DNA of 64,000 bases, taken from Oligoflexia bacterium. GTDB taxonomy: Bacteria; Bdellovibrionota; UBA1018. The notes under the pieces were generated by a model, which saw only the letters and a program-made list of their open reading frames with translations, had not been told where the DNA came from and ran no database searches. The stretch is taken from NCBI GenBank assembly GCA_014378465.1, contig JACMNQ010000070.1, positions 1 to 64,000 on the forward strand, in the 5' to 3' direction. The translations under genes and the position numbers were made by a program. Shown here piece after piece: positions 9,701-18,906 of the stretch (its first letter is position 1; the number at the start of each line of letters is the position of its first letter).

Positions 9701-10944
9701 ATATCGCGTTCGGTGGTGGCGATGCCGGTCAGGTTGCCCTTGTCATCGGTCAGTTTGGTATTGGTCAACCAGACATCGATGATCTTGCCGTTCTTGTGCT
9801 TCCGCTTGGTTTCAAGATTCGGAAGCAACTCTCCACGCTTCAGCGACGCGAGAAAACCACGCGCTTCTTCCTGATATTCCTTGGGCACGGTATCCACGAT
9901 GTTCATGCTCAGGGCTTCAGCCTGAGAATACCCGTAGATGATTTCGGCGGCCTTGTTCCAGGCCAGAATGTTGCCTTCAAGATCCTGGAACGTGATCGCG
10001 TCGTTGGAATCCTGGATCACGGTCGCCATCCGGCGAAACTTCTCGAGGGCGCCGATGCGCTCCGAAATATCGCGTTCCGTGGTGGCGATGCCGGTGAGGT
10101 TTCCCTTGTCATCCGTCAGCTTCGTATTGGTCAACCAGACGTCGACGATCTTGCCATCTTTGGTTTTTCTCTTGGTCTCCAGAGTCGGAACGAGTTCTCC
10201 GCGCTTGAGTGAGGACAGAAATTCACGCGCTTCTTCCTGGTACTCCTTGGGAACCGTATCGACGATGTTCATCCGGAGCGCTTCGGCCTGGGAGTAGCCG
10301 TAAATCTGCTGGGCGCCCTGATTCCAGGCCAGAATGTTTCCATCGAGATCCTGAAACGTGATCGCGTCGTTGGAATCCTGAATCACGGTCGCCATCCGGC
10401 GAAATTTTTCGAGCGTTTTCGTCTGCTCGGTGATGTCACGTTCAGTGGTGGCGACTCCGGTCAATCGACCTTTATCGTCCGTCAGCTTCGTGTTGGTGAG
10501 CCAGACGTCGACGATGCGTCCATCCTTGTGCCTGCGCTTGGTTTCGAGAGTGGGGACCAGTTCTCCGCGCTTCAGTGACGAGAGAAACTCACGCGCTTCT
10601 TCCTGATACTCCTTCGGCACCGTATCGACGATGTTCATGTGAAGCGCTTCGGCTTCCGAGTATCCGTAAATCTGCTCGGCCCCCCGGTTCCAGGCCAGAA
10701 TATTACCATCCAGATCCTGAAAGGTGATGGCGTCGTTGGAATCCTGAATCACGGTCGCCATGCGGCGGAACTTTTCGAGTGAACCCATGCGTTCCGCGGT
10801 GGCCCTCGGAAGTCTGACCTTTCTCAAGGACTTCGCCTGCCCCGAAGACTTCACAGGCACCAGGGGTTTCGCTGGGCTGCGGCGCTTTGCAAGAACAGCT
10901 CGAGAAGCCTTCGATGAAGGCGTGATTTGCGTGATTCGGGACAT
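6709..10944 (-). CDS. Hybrid sensor kinase: 4 x PAS - GAF - HisKA - HATPase - 3 x REC
   Basis: Four repeats of LEKFRRMATVIQDSNDAITFQDL.GNILAWN...TTERDI; NMSHELRTPLNSSLILAKLL; three receiver domains (VIDDDVKFAKIL, VLIVEDDETQ, ILLVDDDIRNIFALTSVLE). Confidence 0.95.
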   Translation of the reverse strand: MSRITQITPSSKASRAVLAKRRSPAKPLVPVKSSGQAKSLRKVRLPRATAERMGSLEKFRRMATVIQDSNDAITFQDLDGNILAWNRGAEQIYGYSEAEALHMNIVDTVPKEYQEEAREFLSSLKRGELVPTLETKRRHKDGRIVDVWLTNTKLTDDKGRLTGVATTERDITEQTKTLEKFRRMATVIQDSNDAITFQDLDGNILAWNQGAQQIYGYSQAEALRMNIVDTVPKEYQEEAREFLSSLKRGELVPTLETKRKTKDGKIVDVWLTNTKLTDDKGNLTGIATTERDISERIGALEKFRRMATVIQDSNDAITFQDLEGNILAWNKAAEIIYGYSQAEALSMNIVDTVPKEYQEEARGFLASLKRGELLPNLETKRKHKNGKIIDVWLTNTKLTDDKGNLTGIATTERDISERMGALEKFRRMATVIQDSNDAITFQDLEGNILAWNRGAETMYGYSEAEALSKNIVDTVPPEYQEEARGFLASLKRGELLPNLETKRKHKDGRIIDVWLINTKLTDEKGKLTGIATTERDITERKQSEASLREKYRELDYLREGQIALSERMRGEQIISRLGQSILSHLVPFTNAQVGAFYLVTDEKKLQMVSGHALSKKASSDSVIDFGQGLIGQVAIEKKSLLIEDVPPSYFSKIESSLGELVPRSLLICPILYENEVTGVIELGSLHPFTEHQRAFLGHVSENIGIAINTSDVRKKVQKQNEALNKAQVLLEEKANEVQRASQYKTEFLANMSHELRTPLNSSLILAKLLMDNAQENLTEEQIEFATSIYSSGNDLLNLINDILDLSKVEAGKLDIRAENVVIRKVIDGLKQTFQPLALERKLLFEVTQEADLPKSFQTDRQRLDQILKNLISNALKFTAQGFVKIRLYGHSKGFVAFEVSDTGIGIPKEQQAIIFEAFRQADGTTNRKYGGTGLGLSISRDLAKLLGGSIEVESSAGRGSRFTLILPELLDESLVQPEMWEPVFHAVATSAHRHFEKALPPSPLPFADDRTDQEREGRTFLVIDDDVKFAKILLDLAHELKFRCIIAQGADEGFELALEYNPDAILLDMKLPDHLGLTVLDRLKENPKTRHIPVQVMSIEDHSKAAVQMGAIGFMLKPVKHAEIKNAFGKLEEKFSKKIKRVLIVEDDETQREGIAHLIADDGIEITSVGLAREAILELKKTVFDCMITDLTLPDLSGSELLEQMKRETIAFFPPVIVYTGTALTKEHEDSLKRLSASIIIKGARSPEKLLNEVTLALHRDDSKLSTAHRKIIKAVRSREQIFHGKKILLVDDDIRNIFALTSVLEKKGATVVTGRNGQEALDQLDLDPLIDLVLMDIMMPEMDGYEATRRIRRQKRFERLPIIAVTAKAMKDDHQKCLDAGTNDYVSKPVDLEKLLSLIRIWAPLAEMIS
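9640..10760 (-). repeat. 366-bp direct tandem repeats encoding near-identical PAS domains
   Basis: The anchor 'tcacggtcgcc' occurs at 9651, 10017, 10383 and 10749 (+ strand), exactly 366 bp apart. Confidence 0.95.
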
Positions 10945-11444
10945 GCTTCGGTCTCACTTCTGTTCCATGGCGATGGAGCGCATCGCCTCGTCACGAATCG
11001 AATGAGCAGTCCTGCAGTCAGCGCGTGCTCGCGGTCATTCGTTGATCAGCAGGAACTCTAACGCATCCATCTTTGAATAGACATGGCTAGCGAATATAAG
11101 TTGTTCAAGGTTTCAAATCGTTCACCGGCGAGCAGGGCCCCTGCTGCCACACCGAGGTGCGTCTGAACCCGGTGACTGAGCGAAACTCGCAGCCGACGGC
11201 TTGCCGCCACCGCCACGTGCTGAAGCGAATTTCAACCCGTATTCGGCAGCGTGAAATGAAAGGCACTTCCCAGACCCAACGTGCTCTCTGCCCAGACTTT
11301 TCAATTCTCTCCAGACACGGAAGAATCGCGTCAGCGTGGGAATTCGGTCCCGTTCTTTCTGAGTCCGAAAAGTTCGAGTCCCGTACCCATGTGTCGGGGA
11401 GTCTGATGAAGCATCCAGCAGTGCGAGACTCATCGCTGCAAGCT

Positions 11445-12165
11445 TCATGAGCGCTCCCGGTACACTTCGTGCCAACTCTTCTCCAGGAACTCCCGTTCGT
11501 CAGGGTGAGCGATCGCGATCAGGGCTTTGGACCGCTGAGCCAGGTTCTTGCCGAAGAGATCAGCGACGCCATATTCAGTGATGACGTAGTGAACGTGAGC
11601 CCGAGTCGTGACGACACCGGCTCCCTGCTTCAACATCGGAACAATGCGGGAAACTCCCTTTCGGGTCCGGTTGGTCAGTGCGATGATCGGCTTGCCTGCC
11701 TGAGACAGCGCCGCACCTCGAATGAAGTCGATCTGTCCTCCCGCGCCGGAAATGATCCGTGGGCCGATCGAGTCGGCGCAGACCTGCCCGGTCAGATCAA
11801 TCTCGATCGCGGAGTTGATGGCGACGACCTTCGGATTGAGAGCGATATTGACCGGATTGTTCACGAAAGCGATATCCAGGCCAAGTACGGCCGGGTTATC
11901 GTGAATATGATCGTAAAGTCTCTTCGAACCCATGACAAAGCCGGCCACTGTGCGGCCCGGATGAATTTTTTTCAAGGAGTTGTCAACTGTACCACAGAGC
12001 AGAAGTTCGAGGGCCCCATCACTCCACATTTCCGAATGGACGCCGAGATGCCGATGAGCGGTGAGCGCCCGCAGCACCGCATCGGGCAGAGAGCCGATTC
12101 CCACCTGAAGAGTGGAACCGTCCTCGATCAGGTCAGCGGTGAGGACGCCGATTCTCTTCTCCTTG
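11445..12165 (-). pseudogene. C-terminal fragment of acetyl-CoA hydrolase/CoA-transferase
   Basis: KEKRIGVLTADLIEDGSTLQVGIGSLPDAVLRAL...GPRIISGAGGQIDFIRGAALSQAGKPIIAL...HYVITEYGVADLFGKNL; a TGA lies just upstream of KEKRIG in frame and the N-terminal domain is absent. Confidence 0.8.
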
Positions 12166-12189
12166 GGGGCTGTTCAAGGGTGGGTCCTG

Positions 12190-12343
12190 ACTTCACTGAA
12201 AACTCACCTTTCAAGACAGGGACGTCAGTCCCGCAAATCGTCGTTGTGGTGATTTTCATCAACGCCGCGCCATGAAAGGGACGCGGGATCGGCTTGTCCA
12301 CCAGGCCAATCTTCCCCGGACTGAGAAGGACCAGAGCTTTCAT
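12190..12343 (-). pseudogene. N-terminal fragment of zinc-dependent alcohol dehydrogenase
   Basis: MKALVLLSPGKIGLVDKPIPRPFHGAALMKITTTTICGTDVPVLKGEFSVKSG, then homology stops where the CoA-transferase fragment begins. Confidence 0.75.
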
Positions 12344-12656
12344 CGTTCCTTGCAGATGTGCCTGGATACTTTCAGATCGGACAGAAGTGTTCATGACGGG
12401 AAGACGGTGCAATCCCGAGCCCATGTGTAATTTGCGCTTTTTGCTCGTTCCAGCAGCATTCCAGTGGCATTTGTGTGCATCGGCAGGACTTTATGTCCCA
12501 TTACCAACCCCAGGAAAAGTGACGCTGCCGAGGCTTTATCCGGAAGCCAACGTGAAGCCCTTGGAAGCTTCCCGTTGAGCCATTTCAGAGATTGCCATCT
12601 CCCGCCTCCTGCGGTAATTCCGCGAGCGACTGCGAACATTCTGGAGATCTTGAACT

Positions 12657-13667
12657 TTGAAACCCATCCGCCTGACATCGGCGCTTGCCGCCTTCGCAAT
12701 CGCTTCACAGACAGCTATCGCCTCAACCGCAATCGTTTTGGAGCCCGCGCCGAGTCGTCCGACCGCGCTTCCTGCTGTTCTCCCAGGCGAGATTCAGATC
12801 CAGCTCCATGGCCACGCATTTTCACTCTTCACCAATGCCGATCTCAATCAAGCGCACCCGAACGTTGAACAAGCCCTCCTCATCATTCACGGGTCTGAAG
12901 GAAATGCGGATCGCTACTTCAAGACGGGCATGGCCGTGGCTTCCCAAATCGGCAAGTCAGACACCACCGTCGTGATCGCACCCCGATTCAAAGTCCAGAC
13001 CGACCGACCCGGACCAACCGAGTTCTCCTTCACTGACGAAGGCTGGATTCGCGGAGATGCAGCCCTCAACGACAGCAAGTTCGGCTCCTTTGACATCGTG
13101 GATTCACTGTTGATTCTCCTCAGCGATCGCCTGAATTTCCCTCACTTGAAATCGATCGTGGTCACTGGGCACTCCGCCGGCGGACAACTCACCCAGCGCT
13201 TTGCCATCGGTTCTTCCGTCGAAGACAGCCTGAAAGAGATCCGGATCCGGTACCTCGTGGTCAACCCGGGATCCTTCGCTTACTTGAATGGAGACCGCCG
13301 AGTGAGCTCCACTCTTTTCGCAATTCCCGCTGGAACCGGAAACTGCCGATACAACGCCTACAAATACGGACTCGAAAACCTGAATGCGTATGAATCGAGA
13401 ACTCCGGTGGCAGAGGCCATCCCACGCTACCTGGCCCGCGACATCGTTTACCTGACCGGCGAGCAGGACGTGCTCACCGATGGACTCGACAACAGCTGCG
13501 AGGCTGAACTCCAGGGCCACACCCGGCATGAACGCAGCTTGAACTTCAGGGCCTTCCTCGATCAGGACTACCCCGCCCACCGTCACAGCCTGCTCACAGT
13601 ACCCGGCATCGGTCACAGTGAATGGGGCATGTACACTTCAACTCAGGCCAAACAGCTTCTGTTTTGA
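12657..13667 (+). CDS. Secreted alpha/beta-hydrolase-like protein
   Basis: Signal peptide MKPIRLTSALAAFAIASQTAIAS (non-ATG start in track); VVTGHSAGGQLTQRF nucleophile elbow; C-terminal GIGHSEWGMY. Confidence 0.7.
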   Translation: MKPIRLTSALAAFAIASQTAIASTAIVLEPAPSRPTALPAVLPGEIQIQLHGHAFSLFTNADLNQAHPNVEQALLIIHGSEGNADRYFKTGMAVASQIGKSDTTVVIAPRFKVQTDRPGPTEFSFTDEGWIRGDAALNDSKFGSFDIVDSLLILLSDRLNFPHLKSIVVTGHSAGGQLTQRFAIGSSVEDSLKEIRIRYLVVNPGSFAYLNGDRRVSSTLFAIPAGTGNCRYNAYKYGLENLNAYESRTPVAEAIPRYLARDIVYLTGEQDVLTDGLDNSCEAELQGHTRHERSLNFRAFLDQDYPAHRHSLLTVPGIGHSEWGMYTSTQAKQLLF

Positions 13668-13809
13668 ATGGGAGGACCGCAAAGGTACTGGCCTGCGCGG
13701 ACCAAGCTCATGGCACTGGAGAAGGAACTATCCGACCTCGAGGACATCTCATCGAACGGTCAGTCGAACCGATGAATTGAGTACCAGGAGAGCTGGCTGA
13801 ACAGTATTC

Positions 13810-14385
13810 TCAGAAAATGAACCGGTAATTTCTACCGAAATCCGAGTCCCATTTCCCCTGATCATCAAAGGCCGAGGTTTCAAGCTGAATGGATGGGCCC
13901 CTGAAGAGATCGCTGACAAAGGAGCTTTCCTGCGGATTTCCAGGATGCACTTCCCAGACGATCATTTCCGAATCTGGAGTTTCCTGAACGCGGTTTCGGC
14001 ACCACGAATATTCTCCAGGATGGGCCGGCAGAGTTGCTCCAGGAGCAGTACCATGGGGTTTCGCGACGCACTTGGATGCATGCGGGTCACCGAAGACCAC
14101 GGTTGGCTGCTCCCACTGATTCTGGATCAAAGGAAGTGAATACGCTCGGCCCTGACCATTCTCAAGCAGGACGTTCACGCGATTCCTGGAGGACTTGACG
14201 AGGTATCCCGTATACTTGATTTGGACCCGAGGAAAAGTGCCCTCGGAGCGATTGATCAGGCAAACTTCGAATCCGGCCTGGTTCCGGCACTCGTGAGTGA
14301 CGGGATAGCCCGGGGGGTAATCGCTCGCATGTACAGAAATCGAAAACAAAATGGCAAACAGCGGGGCCAGCGAAATACTTTTCAT
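13810..14385 (-). CDS. Secreted hypothetical protein
   Basis: MKSISLAPLFAILFSISVHASDYPPGYP signal peptide; open frame of ~190 aa. Confidence 0.55.
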   Translation of the reverse strand: MKSISLAPLFAILFSISVHASDYPPGYPVTHECRNQAGFEVCLINRSEGTFPRVQIKYTGYLVKSSRNRVNVLLENGQGRAYSLPLIQNQWEQPTVVFGDPHASKCVAKPHGTAPGATLPAHPGEYSWCRNRVQETPDSEMIVWEVHPGNPQESSFVSDLFRGPSIQLETSAFDDQGKWDSDFGRNYRFIF

Positions 14386-14410
14386 GAGGTGCACCCTAGC
14401 ACATTCCATG

Positions 14411-15220
14411 TCACGGCGTCAGAACTTTCAAGAGAGGGAAACCACCTGAAGTTTCCTGGGTGCAGGCGCCACCTTCACATGGAGGGCAGACGTCCCACAT
14501 TGTTTCAATTTCCCCGCCTCCACCCGCTTTTGAATGACTTCTGAAGAAATCCACCACGCACTTCAACACATCATCACGAACGGGATCACTTTCCATCATG
14601 AGTTCATGAAACGCTCCCGAGTACCGTACCCCTTTGCAGTCCGCCGCCGCTGAACAGAGCTGGTCCTGAGCCGCCACTTCAACGATCTTGTCCTGCCCAG
14701 CTTGTAGAATCAGAGTCGGAATGTGGAGCTTCACCCCTTCCGCGCGAAGGGTTCGGGTAGCCCGGAGAGTTTCGTGCACCCAGCGATGGGTGGGTCGACC
14801 GATGACCAGGTCAGGGTCTGCGCTACAGAAAGCTGCCGCCATGTTGAAGCGTGCGAGGCTGTGTGTCACTTCGTTTCGCCCAAACGGAGGAAAGGGTTCG
14901 TACCCTTTTCGGTCCAGTGACGCTTTCTGACCTGCACCCAGCGCAACTGCTGCGCCCGTGATGGTCGTGGCGACATTCAGCGAGTAAGGCGTGGTCTTGA
15001 TCTGATACATCGGGGAAACCAGAACTGCGGAGGCGAAAATATCCGGGTGATTCATCAGGTAGAACGTTCCGATCGCGCCGCCCATGGAATTCGTGAGCAG
15101 TTGCAAGCTCGACCAGTTGCGCTTGAGAACCACTTCATCCATGAACTGCCTGAAGTCAGTGACGTAATCATCAAACTTCACGATGGCTGGCGGGGTCGAG
15201 GCCATCACGGAACGCCGCAA
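14411..15220 (-). CDS. Lysophospholipase-like alpha/beta hydrolase, apparently N-terminally truncated
   Basis: LQLLTNSMGGAIGTFYLMNHPDIFASAVLVSPMYQIKTTPYS; begins at the equivalent of the KFDDYV.DF region of PldB-like proteins. Confidence 0.7.
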   Translation of the reverse strand: MRRSVMASTPPAIVKFDDYVTDFRQFMDEVVLKRNWSSLQLLTNSMGGAIGTFYLMNHPDIFASAVLVSPMYQIKTTPYSLNVATTITGAAVALGAGQKASLDRKGYEPFPPFGRNEVTHSLARFNMAAAFCSADPDLVIGRPTHRWVHETLRATRTLRAEGVKLHIPTLILQAGQDKIVEVAAQDQLCSAAADCKGVRYSGAFHELMMESDPVRDDVLKCVVDFFRSHSKAGGGGEIETMWDVCPPCEGGACTQETSGGFPLLKVLTP

Positions 15221-15306
15221 TCTAGCTCTCGACCTCCTTGACCTTCCGTGTTAACTGCCTGTCACATCCAGCTTTACAATCGGGCCGGGTCCGGAGACTT
15301 CAGTTC

Positions 15307-16623
15307 ATGCGTGTTCAACTTCATCGTTTTTCGACTCTCTTGCCCACTGGGCTCCTGCTTCTGGGGCTCACTGCCGGGACTTCTTCCCAGTCTGAGGCCC
15401 GGGTCAGCTTTGATTCCGGTCAGCAGATTCTGCTCGATGCCGAGATCCAGAACGGGGTGATGCTCAGCCCGGCCGGAACGTCCGAGCGCGAACTGAATCA
15501 GGCGATCCGAAATCAGCTGTCCTACACCATCGGACAGCTCGCCGTCATCGACGCCGCACCTCGAGTGAACCGATTTGAAGTCACGGTCGTTCAGATTGAA
15601 GAGGTGCCCGCCGCGAATGGGGAGCCAGCCCAGAGAAGAATTCACTACCGGGCCAAAGGACAGTTGGCCTGGGGTCGCAACTGGAGAATCCCCGCTCAGA
15701 TCGAACTGATTCTGCCGAGTCAGGGACATGAAATCGCATTGACTGCATTCGGTGAGCACTATCTGAAGCCCTGTTCGACAGACAAATATGCCGAGAACTG
15801 GAGCCTCTTCTATTACTTTCATCCGCTCATGGCAGGATGTCCGCTTCAGATCAGGAACACCGCAACCGAGTCAGATGTCGTGCGCTTTCCGGTCTCCTTC
15901 GCCGTCAGCCGCGAGAACTCAACTGGAAAATCCCCGGAGTACGGTGAAATCTGGAAGGACGGAAAGTTGACCGTCACCGCGATCTTTGGCAAGTACTCGC
16001 CCGAATCCACATCGAAAGACGACGACGGACTCCTGGGTTACAACGATTTCCACGAATATCTTTTACAGCAGTTCGGCCAGCCCACCACTCGCAGTGAAAC
16101 CTTTTTGGGCGCCCCCGGCCTCGCTCATCCGGTGCTGGATCTCAGCTTTCGCTCGTACCGGGGCCCGATTCTGGTCCACATGGAATTGATCGACAGCATG
16201 ACTCAGACTCCTCCAGAATTCAAAAAGCGCTTTGTCCAGAATGCTCGTGATGCAGATCTCGTGATTTACAGCGGCCATTCAGAACTGGGCGGAAGCATGG
16301 AGGCCCTGAGCAATCTGATGGAATTCAGCGCTGGGAAGTACCAGATCTTTCTCGTGAACGGCTGTGGCTCGTTTTCTCATCTGAATGACCGACTCTTTGA
16401 AAAGCGAGCACTGATCAATCCCGAAGCGGCCGCAAGCAAGTACCTGGACGTCATTTCGAATTCACTGTCGAACTACTTCGTCTGGATGCCGATTGAAGCC
16501 GTCAACCTCATCACGGACCTTTCGAGCCGCAGTCGCCCTGGCTACCGCCAGATCCTGGACCGCTTTGATCCCCGCCAGCGCGTGGTGGTCGAAGGCGAAG
16601 AGGACAATCACTGGCCCTTGTAG
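15307..16623 (+). CDS. Secreted protein with GHS...NGC dyad, possible clan CD (gingipain/caspase-like) fold
   Basis: Signal peptide MRVQLHRFSTLLPTGLLLLGLTAGTSSQSEA; DADLVIYSGHSELGG...KYQIFLVNGCGS; paralog of 60868..62184. Confidence 0.6.
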   Translation: MRVQLHRFSTLLPTGLLLLGLTAGTSSQSEARVSFDSGQQILLDAEIQNGVMLSPAGTSERELNQAIRNQLSYTIGQLAVIDAAPRVNRFEVTVVQIEEVPAANGEPAQRRIHYRAKGQLAWGRNWRIPAQIELILPSQGHEIALTAFGEHYLKPCSTDKYAENWSLFYYFHPLMAGCPLQIRNTATESDVVRFPVSFAVSRENSTGKSPEYGEIWKDGKLTVTAIFGKYSPESTSKDDDGLLGYNDFHEYLLQQFGQPTTRSETFLGAPGLAHPVLDLSFRSYRGPILVHMELIDSMTQTPPEFKKRFVQNARDADLVIYSGHSELGGSMEALSNLMEFSAGKYQIFLVNGCGSFSHLNDRLFEKRALINPEAAASKYLDVISNSLSNYFVWMPIEAVNLITDLSSRSRPGYRQILDRFDPRQRVVVEGEEDNHWPL

Positions 16624-17249
16624 AAAGACACATAGACCGAATCAAAGAGTCCGGCGATCTCGGGAGCTGTCCTCCGATTTCGCGCTGAGGAAGTTCAAGC
16701 AGAAGCGCCGGTATCGGGATCCATCCGTTCAGCCAGAGCCAAAAGCACTTCAGTAGGTGACGATTTCGGATGAACCGTCAGGGAAAAGACGCAGGCTCGG
16801 AAGACCTTCTTCATTTCTTCATTCATGGAGTCAAAGTCCCGGTCGCGGTCGTCACCGCAGGTCCGGCCACGGACACGGATTCGATCGAACCTGAAGTGCG
16901 GAAGTGTTGCCGTCTGCAGTGATGCCGCCAAGAAGGAAGAAATGGGGACTGAAGAATTTCATTTTCTAGCGGTACTCATGGCCTGGATCACGGCACCCGG
17001 CAGTGGATCCACCCTTGAAAGTCCGAAGTGAGCCACGACTTGAGAAGCAACGTGAATTTCCCAAAAAATCGGTCTTCTCTGAAACATGCACGACAGCGGC
17101 GTTTCCGAAGAAAGTTCGACCTGCATCCTGCTCGGGCCGTCGTTCAGCTCAAGGGAAATATCTGAAAGCTTCTCCGCCCCAGTTCCCATTGACTTCAAAT
17201 ACCCCTGCTCAAGCGCGCAACATTCGCGCCTGCAAACGCCAACGGGCCG

Positions 17250-17660
17250 TCATTTTCGAATCTTGCTCTTCAGTTGCCTTGAATAGGCAGTGAACACGTA
17301 TCCCGGGGGGCTTCTGAAAGTGAATTCGTTCAGCGACGCGTTTTCATTGAAATGAATCTCTTCGATGATCTGGGCGCGAGCCCGGCGGCAGCGCTGATGC
17401 ACGGCTTCGAGATCGTCGACTTCGACATAGAACGTGACGCCGGTTCCGAGTGCGGCGTCCGCCGACGCCCGAAGGTGCTCGTGAGCATCTCCAGCTGATT
17501 GTGAACCATTCAGCTTGTGAAGCCAGAGCGCGATCTCCCCGTTCGAGTTCAAAAGCTCCTCGAAATGAGGCCCGCCATGATTGCTGGTCCAATCAAAAAT
17601 CTTCTGCAGCCACTTTGAAGCCAGTTGAACTCGGTGAACACCGAGGAGCGGAATCGTCAT
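17250..17660 (-). CDS. VOC-family (glyoxalase/bleomycin resistance-like) protein
   Basis: TIPLLGVHRVQLAS..WLQKIFDW...ALWLHK...VTFYVEVDDLEAVHQRCRRA...FRSPPGYVFTAYS. Confidence 0.65.
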   Translation of the reverse strand: MTIPLLGVHRVQLASKWLQKIFDWTSNHGGPHFEELLNSNGEIALWLHKLNGSQSAGDAHEHLRASADAALGTGVTFYVEVDDLEAVHQRCRRARAQIIEEIHFNENASLNEFTFRSPPGYVFTAYSRQLKSKIRK

Positions 17661-17856
17661 GAAGGCATCGTCGCATTACCCAAGGCCAAAAAGCCAGAAA
17701 GGAAAGCAATGAGGTTGGCAGGATCATCCTGACAACCTCATTGCAAACGAGCCCCTGATCGCAAAGCCGGACGGCGTGATCACGGACTCGGGCACCGACA
17801 CCTCAGATCCTGGAAGCTGCCTTGCCTAATTCGGCAGGCGATACTATGAAAGACGC

Positions 17857-18906
17857 ATGAAGACGCCCAGAAGATTGATCCGACCACCTGCCCTCAACCC
17901 CGGAGCCACGATCGGAATCTTCACTCCTTCATTCCCAGCCCATGTGAAATTCAGGGAGAAATACCTTCACGGCATTGAGGTCCTGAAGCGCATGGGGTTT
18001 CATGTGCTCGAAGGCTCTTTGACCGCCAGCCACAAATCCGAAGGATATCGATCGGGCTCACCGCGCGAACGCGCCGACGAATTCATGGGGTTGATTCGAA
18101 ACCCGAAAGTGAGCTGCATGATCTCCACGATCGGAGGCTCCAATTCATCCAGCATGATTCCGTATCTCGACTTTGATGAAATCCGCGCGAATCCCAAGAT
18201 CATCTGCGGCTACAGTGATGTGACTTCCCTGCACCTGTCCATTCTCGCCTATTCCGGACTCAGCACATTTTATGGTCCTGCGGTCATGCCTTCGTTCGGA
18301 GAGTGGCCCGATCTCCTTCCGGAAACACGAGATTCATTTCTCGCGGCCGTTCAGGAAACTGGACCTGCGCCGAGAAAGTTCACGCCTCCTGCACGCTGGA
18401 GCACTCATTTGAGATCTGCCCTCACTGACGCCTGGAAGACGGAACCGCGCCGCTTTGAGCCCAACCCGGGCTGGCGATCGCTGCACCCCGGTGAAGCCTC
18501 CGCTCCGATCCTCGTCGCCAATCTGAACACGTTGATGAGCTCAGCAGGCACCTCCTACTTTCCTGATTTGAATGGAAAGATCCTGCTTCTTGAGGAGATG
18601 AGTGCCCCGCTATCGCTCGAAGAGCGAAGCCTGCGGCACCTCGAACGCCTGGGAGTGTTCGAAAGCATCTCCGGCCTCATCGTGAGCAAACCTGAGATGT
18701 ATCAGCAGGAAGACGCACCTTTCGGTTACGACGAACTCATTCTTGAAATCGTCGGGACTCACCGCAAATACCCGATCATCACTCAGTTTGATTGCGGACA
18801 CGTCAATCCGACCCTGACCTTGGCTGAGATGACTCAGGTTTCAATCTCAGCCCATCACGATCACGACGCGACTTTCACAGTGCTTGAACCCATGGTCACG
18901 AGCTGA
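17857..18906 (+). CDS. S66-family LD-carboxypeptidase / MccF-like protein
   Basis: LNPGATIGIFTPSFPA...CMISTIGGSNSSSMIPYLDFDEIRANPKIICGYSDVTSLHLSI...FYGPAVMP. Confidence 0.9.
   Translation: MKTPRRLIRPPALNPGATIGIFTPSFPAHVKFREKYLHGIEVLKRMGFHVLEGSLTASHKSEGYRSGSPRERADEFMGLIRNPKVSCMISTIGGSNSSSMIPYLDFDEIRANPKIICGYSDVTSLHLSILAYSGLSTFYGPAVMPSFGEWPDLLPETRDSFLAAVQETGPAPRKFTPPARWSTHLRSALTDAWKTEPRRFEPNPGWRSLHPGEASAPILVANLNTLMSSAGTSYFPDLNGKILLLEEMSAPLSLEERSLRHLERLGVFESISGLIVSKPEMYQQEDAPFGYDELILEIVGTHRKYPIITQFDCGHVNPTLTLAEMTQVSISAHHDHDATFTVLEPMVTS

Noticed and set aside
9112-10212. 366-aa plus-strand ORF inside the hybrid kinase
   Set aside because: Antisense to the well-supported PAS repeats; its apparent internal repeats merely mirror the 366-bp units
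11122-11475. 117-aa minus-strand ORF
   Set aside because: Composition not convincingly coding and no motif; left as intergenic
11469-12275. 268-aa plus-strand ORF
   Set aside because: Antisense to recognisable CoA-transferase and ADH fragments
12391-12708. 105-aa minus-strand ORF upstream of the ADH fragment
   Set aside because: No family recognised and it overlaps the signal-peptide start of the hydrolase gene; may be remnant DNA but unsupported
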